DNA of 64,000 nt from Nocardioides pocheonensis. GTDB lineage: Bacteria > Actinomycetota > Actinomycetes > Propionibacteriales > Nocardioidaceae. The stretch lies in the NCBI RefSeq assembly GCF_003725535.1, contig NZ_RJSF01000044.1, positions 148,419 through 212,418 on the forward strand. The letters run 5' to 3'. Shown here piece after piece: positions 15,012-23,061 of this stretch. The position numbers and the translations under genes were made by a program. Below the pieces are notes generated by a model. It made no database searches, was not told the DNA's origin, and saw nothing but the letters and a program-made list of their open reading frames with translations. Position 1 is the stretch's first letter. Each line of letters starts with the position of its first letter.

Positions 15012-15557
15012 ATGTCCGATCCCCGCGCAGATTCCCGCGCAGACTCCCACCCGGCGCACGTGCCCGACCCGGTCGACCCCGACATCGACCTGCACGTGCG
15101 GGGCCAGCGCCGCGAGTGGACCGCCCACCGGTGGGTGCTGCCCGTGGTCGCGCTCGGCGGCATGCTCGGCGCGTCCGCCCGCCACGCCCTCGAGCTCACC
15201 TGGCCCGCCGGCCCGACGGCGCTGCCCTGGGCGACGCTGGTCACGAACGCCTCCGGGTGCCTGCTGATCGGCATGCTGATGGTGCAGGTCGTCGAGGTCG
15301 GCCGGGCGCACCCGCTGCTGCGTCCGTTCCTGGGCGTCGGTGTGCTCGGCGGCTACACCACCTTCTCGACGTACGCCGTGCAGACCCGCACCCTCTGGGC
15401 CCACGGCCGGCCGGGGCTGTCCCTGGTCTACCTCCTGCTCACGCCGGCCCTGGCCCTGGTGGCCGTCGCCCTCGGCGTGTTCACCGCCCGCGCCGGCCAT
15501 CGCGCGCGGGCCGCCCTGTCCCGTCGAGCGCGCTCCCGTCGCGCCGCGTCCCGTTGA
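15012..15557 (+). CDS. crcB: CrcB/FluC fluoride channel subunit, first copy
   Basis: Small membrane protein (181 aa) with four hydrophobic segments after a hydrophilic N-terminal extension of about 40 residues rich in Asp and Arg (unusual; FluC proteins are normally 110-130 aa). Family motifs: [29 protein letters not shown] and [16 protein letters not shown], which holds the fluoride-lining Phe and Thr/Ser. FluC works as a dual-topology dimer. The adjacent second crcB suggests a heterodimer. ATG at 15012 with an AAGGTAGG ribosome site that the riboswitch can mask. Confidence 0.93.
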   Translation: MSDPRADSRADSHPAHVPDPVDPDIDLHVRGQRREWTAHRWVLPVVALGGMLGASARHALELTWPAGPTALPWATLVTNASGCLLIGMLMVQVVEVGRAHPLLRPFLGVGVLGGYTTFSTYAVQTRTLWAHGRPGLSLVYLLLTPALALVAVALGVFTARAGHRARAALSRRARSRRAASR

Positions 15558-15577
15558 GCCCAGCGAAAGGCAGCACG

Positions 15578-15928
15578 ATGACACTGACCGGAACCGCCCG
15601 TCGGCTGACCGTCTTCCTCGGCGAGGACGACACCTGGCACCACAAGCCGCTCTACACCGAGATCGTGCACCGGGCCCACCGGGCCGGGCTCGCCGGCGCC
15701 AGCGCGGTGCGCGGCATCGAGGGCTTCGGCGCAGGATCGCCCCGCGTCCACACCTCGCGGCTGCTCTCGCTGTCGGAGGACCTGCCCGTGGTGGTGGTCA
15801 TCATCGACACCCCCGAGCGGATCGACGCCTTCCTCCCGGAGATCGAGGAGGTGCTCGGCGACGGACTCGCCGTCGTCGACGACGTCGCGGTGGTCGCGCA
15901 CCGCTTCCGGCCGGCCGAGCAGCCGTGA
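15578..15928 (+). CDS. DUF190 protein in the fluoride operon
   Basis: 116-residue soluble protein of the DUF190 family (PII-like fold). It begins [18 protein letters not shown] and contains [12 protein letters not shown] and [16 protein letters not shown]190 genes are often next to crcB, so a role in regulating or assisting the fluoride channel is likely, but none is proven. It starts 20 bases after crcB and overlaps the second crcB by 4 bases (GTGA), so the three genes form one transcript under the fluoride riboswitch. Confidence 0.88.
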   Translation: MTLTGTARRLTVFLGEDDTWHHKPLYTEIVHRAHRAGLAGASAVRGIEGFGAGSPRVHTSRLLSLSEDLPVVVVIIDTPERIDAFLPEIEEVLGDGLAVVDDVAVVAHRFRPAEQP

Positions 15929-16302
15929 GCGACCCCGCGGCGTTCGCCTGGGTGTGTCTGGGCGCGGCCGTCGGCGCGCCGGCCCGCTACCTCACTGACC
16001 GGTTCGTGCAGGCGCGCCACGACTCGGTGATGCCCTGGGGCACGCTGACGGTCAACGTGGTCGGCTCCCTCGTGCTCGGCGTCCTGGTCGGGCTCGGCGG
16101 TCACGTGCCGGCGCAGGTGAGCCTCGCGGTCGGCACCGGGCTGTGCGGTGCGCTGACCACCTACAGCACGTTCAGCTACGAGACGCTCCGCCTGTTCGAG
16201 GAGCGTGCCCGCGGCTTCGCGGCGGCCAACGTGGTGATCAGCCTGGTCGCCGGGGTAGGCGCCGCGCTCGCCGGGTTCGGCCTCGCGTCCGTCCTGGCGT
16301 AG
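15925..16302 (+). CDS. crcB: CrcB/FluC fluoride channel subunit, second copy
   Basis: 125 aa with four membrane segments, the normal FluC length. Motifs [32 protein letters not shown] and [16 protein letters not shown] carry the conserved Asn, Thr and Phe residues of the fluoride pathway. The GTG start overlaps the DUF190 stop (GTGA), indicating translational coupling. Together with the first copy it probably forms a heterodimeric channel that lets toxic fluoride leave the cell. Confidence 0.93.
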   Translation: MSDPAAFAWVCLGAAVGAPARYLTDRFVQARHDSVMPWGTLTVNVVGSLVLGVLVGLGGHVPAQVSLAVGTGLCGALTTYSTFSYETLRLFEERARGFAAANVVISLVAGVGAALAGFGLASVLA

Positions 16303-16308
16303 CGGCCC

Positions 16309-16851
16309 TCAGTCGGCCGGGCGGAAGCAGTGGTGGACGACGCCGTTGTCGTAGACGTCGGTCGCCGTCAGCGTCAGCCTGGTCCGCTGGTCGGCGAACA
16401 GGCGCTCGCCGGCACCGAGCGCGACGGGGTAGACGAACAGGTGCAGCTCGTCGAGCAGGCCGTCGGCGATCAGGCCGCGCACGAGCCGGCCGCTGCCCGA
16501 GATGTAGATCGAGCCCTCGCGCGAGTCCTTGAGCTCACGGAGCCGGTCGGCGTCGTACGCGCCGAAGCGGGTGGTGTGGGCCCACTCCTCGCTCGGCTGC
16601 TGGGCGCCCACCACGATCTTCTCGGTGTCGTTGAAGAACGGCGCCCCGGGGTCGTCCTCCACGGTGCGGTCGCGCCAGGCCGGGGCGAACATCTCGTACG
16701 TCGTGCGGCCGAGCAGGATCGTGTCGCAGTCTCCGGTGACCGCGGCGAGGGTCTCGCCCATCGCGGGGTCGAAGCCGAACTCGGCGGTCCAGGACGGTGA
16801 CTCGAAGACGCCGTCGAGGGAGATGAACTCGTGGGCTCGGATGGTGGCCAT
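16309..16851 (-). CDS. Dihydrofolate-reductase-fold (RibD C-terminal) protein
   Basis: 180-residue member of the RibD C-terminal/DHFR-like family, presumably an NADPH-dependent reductase; the true substrate is not known. Typical blocks are EFISLDGVFESP at the start, DTILLGRTTYEMFAPAW, IYISGSGRLVRGLIADGLLDE and PVALGAGERLF. ATG at 16851 is preceded by GGAAGGAT, a good ribosome site; upstream codons in frame are not family-like. Convergent with crcB, 6 bases apart. Confidence 0.87.
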   Translation of the reverse strand: MATIRAHEFISLDGVFESPSWTAEFGFDPAMGETLAAVTGDCDTILLGRTTYEMFAPAWRDRTVEDDPGAPFFNDTEKIVVGAQQPSEEWAHTTRFGAYDADRLRELKDSREGSIYISGSGRLVRGLIADGLLDELHLFVYPVALGAGERLFADQRTRLTLTATDVYDNGVVHHCFRPAD

Positions 16852-16948
16852 GGTGGAGATCCTTCCGGGTCGTGGTGCGGTCTGTGACCTCTCCACGAAC
16901 GCGACCGGCGGGACACGACAACGCGGCCGGAGGAATCTCCTGCTCGGC

Positions 16949-17407
16949 TCAGGCCGCGGTCGTCTCACCCATGGCCCGGGCGCGGACCAGGACCGACACC
17001 GCGACCACCACCGCGATCAGCTCGGCGGCGAGCGCGGGGAAGGACAGCGGCTCGAGCCAGCTGCCGACGTCGTCGCCGAGGCGTGGCAGGGCGACGGTGC
17101 GGGTGACGACGTAGGCGGTGATCGCGAGCACCTCGAGCACCACGACGCCGGCCCAGACCGCGACGGTGTCGTGCCCTGCCACGACGACGGCCAGGGCGAG
17201 GCTGGCGACGGTGAAGATCACGAAGGCGACGCCGGCGTACCGGGCCTCCTGCCAGTGCGCGGGGATCAGCGGGACGTGTGCGCCGGCACCGACCAGGAGG
17301 CAGACGACCGCGAGCCCGCGGTCTCCTGTGCGCAGGGGTCGCGAGCCGACGCCCCGCAGGTGGGGGGCACGAGTGCGTGGGGGCGGGCCGGCGGCGACGG
17401 CGGTCAT
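16949..17407 (-). CDS. Four-segment membrane protein, hypothetical
   Basis: 152 aa with a basic, Pro/Arg-rich N-terminus (about 1-30) and four hydrophobic segments (about 32-48, 58-78, 83-102 and 120-143). No signature motif is seen. It starts 66 bases downstream of the secreted protein gene at 17474-18151 on the same strand, so the two are probably one operon. Function unknown. Confidence 0.65.
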   Translation of the reverse strand: MTAVAAGPPPRTRAPHLRGVGSRPLRTGDRGLAVVCLLVGAGAHVPLIPAHWQEARYAGVAFVIFTVASLALAVVVAGHDTVAVWAGVVVLEVLAITAYVVTRTVALPRLGDDVGSWLEPLSFPALAAELIAVVVAVSVLVRARAMGETTAA

Positions 17408-17473
17408 GGTGGTGCTCCTCGGGGGTCTCGGCCGGGTGGCGGAGGCGGGCCGGCACGGCCCGCCTCCGTCAGG

Positions 17474-18151
17474 TCAGCGCACGGAGAAGAACAGGAAGAG
17501 GTTGGTCCGCAGGACCGGCGTGGTCTTGCCGGCCTTGACCTGCTTGAGCAGGTACGACGTCGACTGGCTCTTCAGGATCCGGTGGTACTCGGCCTTGTCG
17601 GTCACACCGACGACCCGCACGTCCCACCACTCGGCGCGACCCTGGTTGGTGGTCGTGATGAAGTGGTTGTGGCCGGGCGTCTGGAAGTTCTTCAGCGCGT
17701 CCGTGAGCTGCGCGTCGGTCAGGCTGGGGTAGAGCGGCTTGAGGGCCGGCTCGATCCGGGTCATGTCCAGGGTGCCCGGGTGGTCGACGCAGACCAGCTT
17801 CGCGGGGCACTCCATGCGCATCTGCTTCACCGTGAAGCCGAGCGGCACCACGACGTACAGGGGGTCGAAGTCCTTCGCGGGGGCGTTGACGAACTTCGCG
17901 CCGACCTCACAGCCGCTGGAGGACTGGGCGGACACCGCGGTGTCGCAGAAGAAGCCCTTGGTGTAGCGGAAGTTGACGGTGTCGCCCTTGAAGTTGGCGT
18001 GGGTCAGGCCGAACTCGGGGACGCCGCGCCCCATGCTCATCGCGTTGCTCGACGGGTTGGACGCCGCGACGGCGACGCCGACGCTGCCGGCGACCAGGAG
18101 GGCGGCGACTCCCGCGACGAACCGGGCTCGTGTGCTGCGGAACAGTTTCAT
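17474..18151 (-). CDS. Secreted hypothetical protein (225 aa)
   Basis: Signal peptide at about residues 1-31 (KLFRSTRARFVAGVAALLV, cleavage near AVAAS). The mature part has four Cys (FFCDTA, SGCEVG, MECPAK, LVCVDH) that could form two disulfides, and hydrophobic core blocks DPLYVVVPLGF and FITTTNQGRAEWWDVRVVGV. No catalytic motif is recognised. ATG at 18151 is the only start that yields a signal peptide. Probably cotranscribed with the downstream membrane protein; divergent from the small gene at 18313. Confidence 0.68.
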   Translation of the reverse strand: MKLFRSTRARFVAGVAALLVAGSVGVAVAASNPSSNAMSMGRGVPEFGLTHANFKGDTVNFRYTKGFFCDTAVSAQSSSGCEVGAKFVNAPAKDFDPLYVVVPLGFTVKQMRMECPAKLVCVDHPGTLDMTRIEPALKPLYPSLTDAQLTDALKNFQTPGHNHFITTTNQGRAEWWDVRVVGVTDKAEYHRILKSQSTSYLLKQVKAGKTTPVLRTNLFLFFSVR

Positions 18152-18312
18152 CCTTGGCTCCTGAGTGAGGGCGGCCGGGATGGCCACCACCTCAGGGGAT
18201 TCGGCACCGGGCCGCTCACGGATTGCGCACGATCGACGCGGAAGGCTCACACCACGGCGCCACCGGCCGATAGGTCCAGTACGGACCAGCCCGCCACCCA
18301 CCGGAGCACCCC

Positions 18313-18534
18313 ATGCCGTACGCCGCACAGCCGACCAGGCACCTCGTCTGCACCCTGCAGCGGCACCCCACCGGCGGCTACACCCCGACCGTGCACCCCG
18401 TCGGCACGATGGCGCCGGTGCCGACGCCCTGGGCGGTCACCTTCCCGACCACGACCGACGCCCTGCGGTGGGTGCGCAACCGCTACGGCACGCTGTCGGT
18501 CGAGCTCGTCACGGGACGTCGCCCGGCCGCCTGA
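18313..18534 (+). CDS. Small hypothetical protein (73 aa)
   Basis: MPYAAQPTRHLVCTLQRHPT..., soluble, Pro/Thr-rich, with no known motif. It is supported by near-universal G or C at third codon positions and by its own intergenic space, between a divergent secreted protein gene and a convergent nuclease gene. Function unknown. Confidence 0.45.
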   Translation: MPYAAQPTRHLVCTLQRHPTGGYTPTVHPVGTMAPVPTPWAVTFPTTTDALRWVRNRYGTLSVELVTGRRPAA

Positions 18535-18568
18535 TCCGGCGCCTGGTCCTGGGCCTGGTCCTGGGCCG

Positions 18569-19564
18569 CTACTCGCAGCCGACCCCGTCGCCGTCGCGGT
18601 CGAGCCGGCGGCTGTAGCCGGGATCGCCGACGTGGATCGGCGCGGCACCGGCGGCGCGGACGGCGTCGCAGTTGGCGTAGTACGTCGAGCCGCCGACCAG
18701 CGCGCGCGGACTCGCGGCCGCGGCCGGAGCCGGCTCCTCGACCTTCTGGTCGACCCGGGTCGGCGCGTGCGTGACGTCCGCCGGCACCTGGCGGCCCGGG
18801 CAGGAAGCGAGCACACGAGACATCGCCGCTCGCTCGGCCGGGGTGACCCAGAGGCCGTACTTCGCCTTCACCGCGATCTGGCGGGCGACGTACGCGCACC
18901 GGAACGGCTTGTACGGCGGCAGCCAGGTGGCCGCGTCGCCGTCGCCCTTGGACCGGTTGGTGTGCAGGTCGACGGCGAGGAGGCCCAGCGGGTCGTTCGC
19001 CAGGGCCGCGCGCGTGCGGATGTCGAACCGCGCCGCGCCGGTGGCCCAGGCGTTGCCGAGCGCGACCACGTGGTCGATGTCGACCTCGTCGCCGGCGCCG
19101 CGCCGGAACGGCACGTCCCGGCCGAGGTAGGGGTCGGGCAGCACGCCCGTGAGCACCACGCAGCCGTGGGTGCGGGGGTCGAGCACGGCGGATCGCACGT
19201 CACGGCGCAGGATGTCGTTGCGGGTGTCGCAGCCGTTGCGATCGGCGTCGAGCCAGGCCTGGCCGAACTCCTCGCGGCGGTAGCCGGTCATCGGCGCGCG
19301 GCCCTTGACCGGCAGCGTGGCCAGCACCGCGAGCGCCGTCCCGGGAGCCACCCTGGTCGGCCGCGTGGTCGCGGTCGGCGTACCGGCGCGTGACGGGTGG
19401 GCCGACGGCGAGGTGGCAGACGGGCTCGCCGGGGACTCCGCGGCGGCGGTCGGGCTCGGGTTCGCTGCGGAGCCCGCGGTCGGGTGCTGCTGGGCGGCCC
19501 GGCCGATCACCCAGAGCAGCACGAACGCGCCGATGACGGCGGTGAGCTTGCGGTGTCCGGGCAC
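18569..19564 (-). CDS. Secreted HNH-type nuclease with Excalibur domain
   Basis: 331 aa. An N-terminal hydrophobic segment (about 8-24) and a Ser/Pro/Thr linker (to about 75) export a DUF1524-like HNH domain: DIDHVVALGNAW (about 162-173) and NRSKGD (about 203-208) hold the catalytic histidine and metal ligands. A C-terminal Excalibur calcium-binding motif (DRDGDGVGCE, about 322-331) follows a flexible linker. This fits an extracellular or wall-associated DNase for nutrient scavenging. GTG start; no immunity gene is adjacent, so a toxin role is unlikely. Confidence 0.85.
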   Translation of the reverse strand: MPGHRKLTAVIGAFVLLWVIGRAAQQHPTAGSAANPSPTAAAESPASPSATSPSAHPSRAGTPTATTRPTRVAPGTALAVLATLPVKGRAPMTGYRREEFGQAWLDADRNGCDTRNDILRRDVRSAVLDPRTHGCVVLTGVLPDPYLGRDVPFRRGAGDEVDIDHVVALGNAWATGAARFDIRTRAALANDPLGLLAVDLHTNRSKGDGDAATWLPPYKPFRCAYVARQIAVKAKYGLWVTPAERAAMSRVLASCPGRQVPADVTHAPTRVDQKVEEPAPAAAASPRALVGGSTYYANCDAVRAAGAAPIHVGDPGYSRRLDRDGDGVGCE

Positions 19565-19637
19565 ACCCGAAGGGGATCACGCCGGCTTCGGCGGCGTCCG
19601 GGAAACCCGGTGACGCAGGACGAAGGTCAGGTCCGGC

Positions 19638-20018
19638 TCAGAGGTAGAGGTTCACCCGACGGCGCTCGCGCTGGGGCGGCACCACGCGCACCCGGACGTC
19701 CTGGATCCGGACGTCCTCGACCACGACCTCCTCGACCCGGGGCTCGGGACGGCGCTGCGGCGAGACCGGCGCCCGACGACCGACGGCACGGCCGAAGAGG
19801 ATCACGTAGGCGCCCTCGTCGCCGGCGGTGGCGTTGCGCATCACCCAGCCGCGCTGCACCGAGCCGTCCTCGAACCGCAGCATCACGTCGTCGCCGGGCG
19901 AGAGCACCCGCACCCGGTCGCCGCGGCCACGCTGCTGGGCGGCCAGCTGGTGCCAGGGCAGCCACACCGCGCCGGTACGACGCTGCAGCGGCGTGAGGGT
20001 CACGTCGACGAGCTGCAT
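19638..20018 (-). CDS. Hypothetical protein with small beta-barrel-like region
   Basis: 126 aa. The first part (MQLVDVTLTPLQRRTGAVWLP) and the block VLSPGDDVMLRFEDGSVQRGWVMRNA look like a compact beta-rich domain. The C-terminal third is a charged Arg/Glu/Val tail (VEEVVVEDVRIQDVRVRVV). A strong AAGGAGG ribosome site precedes the ATG at 20018. Function unknown. Confidence 0.6.
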   Translation of the reverse strand: MQLVDVTLTPLQRRTGAVWLPWHQLAAQQRGRGDRVRVLSPGDDVMLRFEDGSVQRGWVMRNATAGDEGAYVILFGRAVGRRAPVSPQRRPEPRVEEVVVEDVRIQDVRVRVVPPQRERRRVNLYL

Positions 20019-20228
20019 GGCTGCCTCCTTCGGGTGGGTCGGACACCGAGGTCAACGAGGCAGCACCGCCCCGGATACGGTCAATTCGGAAAAATCGTGC
20101 ACCCTGGGCGTCGTCCCCGCGCGTCGATTGTGCGCCGGAACGAGCGTGAGCGGGCCGGACCGCCCCACGACGAGCCAGCTGGTCTGGTCCGATCGCCGGC
20201 GCCTGCTTGACCGTTCGGGAGGTCGGAC

Positions 20229-21026
20229 CTAGCGGCCTTTCCAGACCGGGTCGCGCTTCTCGGCGAACGCCAACGGCCCCTCGAGGGCGTCCTCGCTGGA
20301 CATCAGCGCCACGATCTCGCGGTCGCTGGCCGCCCAGGCGTCGGCCTCCCGCGGCACCGACCCGTCGCGGATGCCCTGGGCGACGCGCTTGCTGGCCTGC
20401 ACCGCCAGCGGGGCGTTGGCCGCGATCTGGTGCGCGAGCCCGAGCGCCGACTCCAGCAGGCTGTCGACCGGCACGACGTCGTTGACCAGCCCCCACCGCA
20501 GCGCGGTCGCGGCGTCGATCGGCGCACCGGTCAGGATCATCCGCATCGCCACCTTGCGCGGCAGCTGGTCGGGCAGCCGGACGAGCCCGCCGGCCGCGGC
20601 GATCAGCCCCCGGCGTACCTCGGGCAGGCCGAAGGTGGCGGTCTCGGCGGCGATCGCGAGATCCGCCGCGAGCACCAGCTCGGTGCCGCCGCCGAAGGCA
20701 GTGCCGTTGACCGCGGCGACCACCGGCTTGCTGATCGGGTGGTTCACCACCCCGGCGAACCCCCAGGCCTCCGTGCCCGGCGGGTTGAGGCTCTCCCCGC
20801 GGGCGATCGCCTTGAGGTCCGCGCCGGCGCAGAACGACACCTGCCCGGCGCCCGTGAGCACGACCGCGCGGATCTCGGGGTCCTGCTCGGCCTCCTCGAA
20901 CGCCGTCCCGAGCGCCTGGGTGAGCGGCCCGTTCACCGCGTTGCGTGCCTCGGGACGGTTGAGACTGACCAGCAGGACGTGGTCGTCGCGGACGACGAGG
21001 ACGGGGCTGTCGGCGGTGTCGCTCAT
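20229..21026 (-). CDS. Enoyl-CoA hydratase/isomerase (crotonase) family protein
   Basis: 265-residue crotonase-fold enzyme acting on acyl-CoA, probably in fatty-acid or amino-acid breakdown. Typical blocks: LNRPEARNAVNG, oxyanion-hole loop CAGADLKAI (about 65-73) and AAVNGTAFGGGTELVLAADLAIAA (about 105-128; second oxyanion residue in GGG). The catalytic glutamate expected in hydratases lies in the LPEVRRGLIAAAGG block (Glu present), so hydratase activity is plausible. ATG at 21026 chosen; an ATG three codons upstream is possible. Confidence 0.9.
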   Translation of the reverse strand: MSDTADSPVLVVRDDHVLLVSLNRPEARNAVNGPLTQALGTAFEEAEQDPEIRAVVLTGAGQVSFCAGADLKAIARGESLNPPGTEAWGFAGVVNHPISKPVVAAVNGTAFGGGTELVLAADLAIAAETATFGLPEVRRGLIAAAGGLVRLPDQLPRKVAMRMILTGAPIDAATALRWGLVNDVVPVDSLLESALGLAHQIAANAPLAVQASKRVAQGIRDGSVPREADAWAASDREIVALMSSEDALEGPLAFAEKRDPVWKGR

Positions 21027-21356
21027 GGAAGGCATCATGCCCGGCCCGGGCGGGCGGCTCTCGGGTGGACGGGGACGGGGGCGCCCGCGAGCCGTGGATG
21101 GGCCTGGCCTCCGTGCAGCCGGTCCTCCCCGAGGAGCGTGCGACGAGGGCAGGACCGGCGCAACGGGTGGTCGGCTCGTGGGCGCACCCGGCACCGGCCA
21201 CCCCCGATCAGCTGCCCGGCGAACACCCTGACCCGGTGCCACGAAGCCCGCCGCAGGCTGAGGTTTCGGCCCGCCGTCGCGGGTTCGCGAGCTCACCCGC
21301 GGGCTTGCTCAACCTCTTCGCGTCGCCGGTCCGCTCGTTCCTCGCGGTCCGGCGGC
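21027..21356. other. Gene-free stretch with a GC hairpin
   Basis: About 330 bases between the crotonase start and the end of the NmrA-type gene. No frame with coding character. A CGCGGGT/ACCCGCG stem with a 10-base loop (21278-21301) could end the upstream transcript. Otherwise nothing recognised. Confidence 0.5.
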
Positions 21357-22115
21357 TCAGACCTCCGCGGTCTCCAGCCAGCTGGCGAAGGTGGGGCCGG
21401 CCAGGATCGCGGCCGGTCCGGGCAGGAGGGCGTCGCGGTCCGCCGCGGCGTACGGGTCGTGCTCGGGCGGGGCCAGCTCGACCTTGGTCGGCCGGCCGCG
21501 CTTCGCCGCGAGCAGCGTCGCCGCGTCGATGAACTCCTCGGGTCGCGGCCCGCCGATCTCCAGCGCCGGACCGTCCTGGGCCGACCAGCCCGGCATCGTG
21601 ATCAGGTTGACCATCGCCTCCGCGACGCTCCGCGCCGCGACCAGCTGGGTGCGCATCGCCGGCACGTAGCCGACCTCGCCGTCCGTGGCCCAGTCGAGCA
21701 GCTGCCCCACGAACTCGTGGAACTGCGTGGCGCGCAGGATCCGGGTCGGCACCGGGCCGGCGAGCGCGGCTCGCTCGTGCGCGAGCTTCGCCTTGCCGTA
21801 GCCGTCGGACCAGTCGTCGATGCCGACGATCGACACCACGAGCATCCGCTCGACGCCAGCCAGCTCGCCGGCCTCGTGCAGGTTGCGGCTCGCGGTCGTG
21901 AAGAACGCGGTGGCCTCGGCCTCGTCAGGGGTCGGCGACGTGGCCGCGTCGATGATCCCGTCGACCCCCTTGAGCGCCCGCTCCAGCCCGACCCCGGTGG
22001 TGAGGTCGAGGCCGTGCGTCCGCGAGATCGGTACGACGCCGTGCCCCCGCTCCTCCAGCACCTCGACGAGGTGGCTGCCGAGCCGGCCGGTCGCGCCTGC
22101 TACTGCGATCAACAT
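21357..22115 (-). CDS. NAD(P)-binding NmrA/SDR-type oxidoreductase (ECF41 partner)
   Basis: 252-residue atypical short-chain dehydrogenase with a Rossmann motif GATGRLGSHL at about 7-16 and the family block LVVSIVGIDDWSDGYGKAKLAHE. No canonical Tyr-x-x-x-Lys dyad is clear (YGKAK is nearest), as in NmrA-like proteins. It lies divergent from an ECF41 sigma factor. Conserved partners of ECF41 are carboxymuconolactone decarboxylases, oxidoreductases or epimerases, so it is the likely regulated target. Substrate unknown. AGGAG ribosome site before the ATG. Confidence 0.85.
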   Translation of the reverse strand: MLIAVAGATGRLGSHLVEVLEERGHGVVPISRTHGLDLTTGVGLERALKGVDGIIDAATSPTPDEAEATAFFTTASRNLHEAGELAGVERMLVVSIVGIDDWSDGYGKAKLAHERAALAGPVPTRILRATQFHEFVGQLLDWATDGEVGYVPAMRTQLVAARSVAEAMVNLITMPGWSAQDGPALEIGGPRPEEFIDAATLLAAKRGRPTKVELAPPEHDPYAAADRDALLPGPAAILAGPTFASWLETAEV

Positions 22116-22133
22116 GGGTGTCTCCTCCGGTCG

Positions 22134-22160
22134 TGTTACGACGGTCAGGTTGAGTTCGTC
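22134..22160 (+). promoter_or_regulatory. Predicted ECF41-type promoter
   Basis: TGTTACG, then exactly 16 bases, then CGTC. The described ECF41 promoter is TGTCACA-N16-CGTC. It lies 37 bases before the sigma gene start and faces it, suggesting autoregulation. Confidence 0.5.
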
Positions 22161-22197
22161 GTAGGGGTGACGGGACGCGACGGCGAAAGGTAACCAG

Positions 22198-23061
22198 GTG
22201 CGGGAACTTCGAGAGGAAGCGCTGGCCGAGGAGTTCGAGGCGCGCAGGGGACGGCTCCGCGCGGTGGCCTACCGGATGCTCGGCTCGTTCAGCGAGGCCG
22301 ACGACGCCGTCCAGGAGGCTTGGCTCCGGCTGAGCCGCAGCGACGCCGCCGAGATCGACAACCTGACCGCCTGGCTGACCACCGTGGTCTCACGGATCTG
22401 CCTGGACCACCTGCGCAGCCGGGAGGCCAGGCGCGAAGACCCGCTGGAGGCACGGTTCCCCGACCCGGCCGTGCGCGAAGTCGACGGCGGTGACCCGGAG
22501 CACGAGGCCTTCCTCGCGGACTCGATCGGGCTGGCGATGCTCGTCGTCCTCGACGAGCTGTCGCCCGCCGAGCGGCTCGCGTTCGTGCTGCACGACCTGT
22601 TCGTGCTGCCGTTCGCCGACATCGCGCCGATCGTGGAGCGCTCGGTCGACGCGACCAAGATGCTGGCGAGCCGGGCCCGGCGGCGGGTGCAGGGGGCGCG
22701 CGTCGTACCGGACGCCGACCTCGCGCGGCAGCGGGTCGCGGTGGACGCGTTCCAGGCGGCGGCGCGCGCGGGCGACTTCGAGGCCCTGCTGCGCGTGCTC
22801 GACCCGGACGTCGTGCTGCGCAACGCGTCGGCCGAGGGCCTGCGCGTCGTTCGCGGCGCGGCAGCGGTCGCCTCCGGCGCGGTCGTGTTCCAGCGGATGG
22901 CACTGGCCGCGAGGCCGGTCGTCGTCAACGGCGTCGCCGGGGTCACCGCCACGGCCGACGGCGCGACCTACTCGGTCGCGTCCTTCACGGTGGTCGAGGG
23001 CCGGATCGTCTCGATCGACATCCTCACCGACCCCGAGCGGTTGCGCGCGCTGCCGGGCTGA
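22198..23061 (+). CDS. sigJ: ECF41-type sigma factor (SigJ-like)
   Basis: RNA polymerase sigma factor of 287 aa. Region 2 (YRMLGSFSEADDAVQEAWLR, about 25-44) and region 4 (LDELSPAERLAFVLHDLFVLPF, about 116-137) are followed by a SnoaL-like C-terminal domain (about 185-285) that in ECF41 factors controls activity instead of a separate anti-sigma factor. A divergent NmrA-type oxidoreductase is the usual genomic partner. GTG start. Its 3' end overlaps the convergent monooxygenase gene by 38 bases. Confidence 0.9.
   Translation: MRELREEALAEEFEARRGRLRAVAYRMLGSFSEADDAVQEAWLRLSRSDAAEIDNLTAWLTTVVSRICLDHLRSREARREDPLEARFPDPAVREVDGGDPEHEAFLADSIGLAMLVVLDELSPAERLAFVLHDLFVLPFADIAPIVERSVDATKMLASRARRRVQGARVVPDADLARQRVAVDAFQAAARAGDFEALLRVLDPDVVLRNASAEGLRVVRGAAAVASGAVVFQRMALAARPVVVNGVAGVTATADGATYSVASFTVVEGRIVSIDILTDPERLRALPG

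Noticed and set aside
18535-18568. Terminator in the gap between the small gene at 18313 and the nuclease gene
   Set aside because: The sequence is repetitive (CTGGTCCTGGGCCTGGTCC) but forms no convincing stem.
22100-22170. A second ECF41 promoter facing the NmrA-type gene on the minus strand
   Set aside because: CGTCACC is followed by CGTC only after about 22 bases, not 16, so the match fails.
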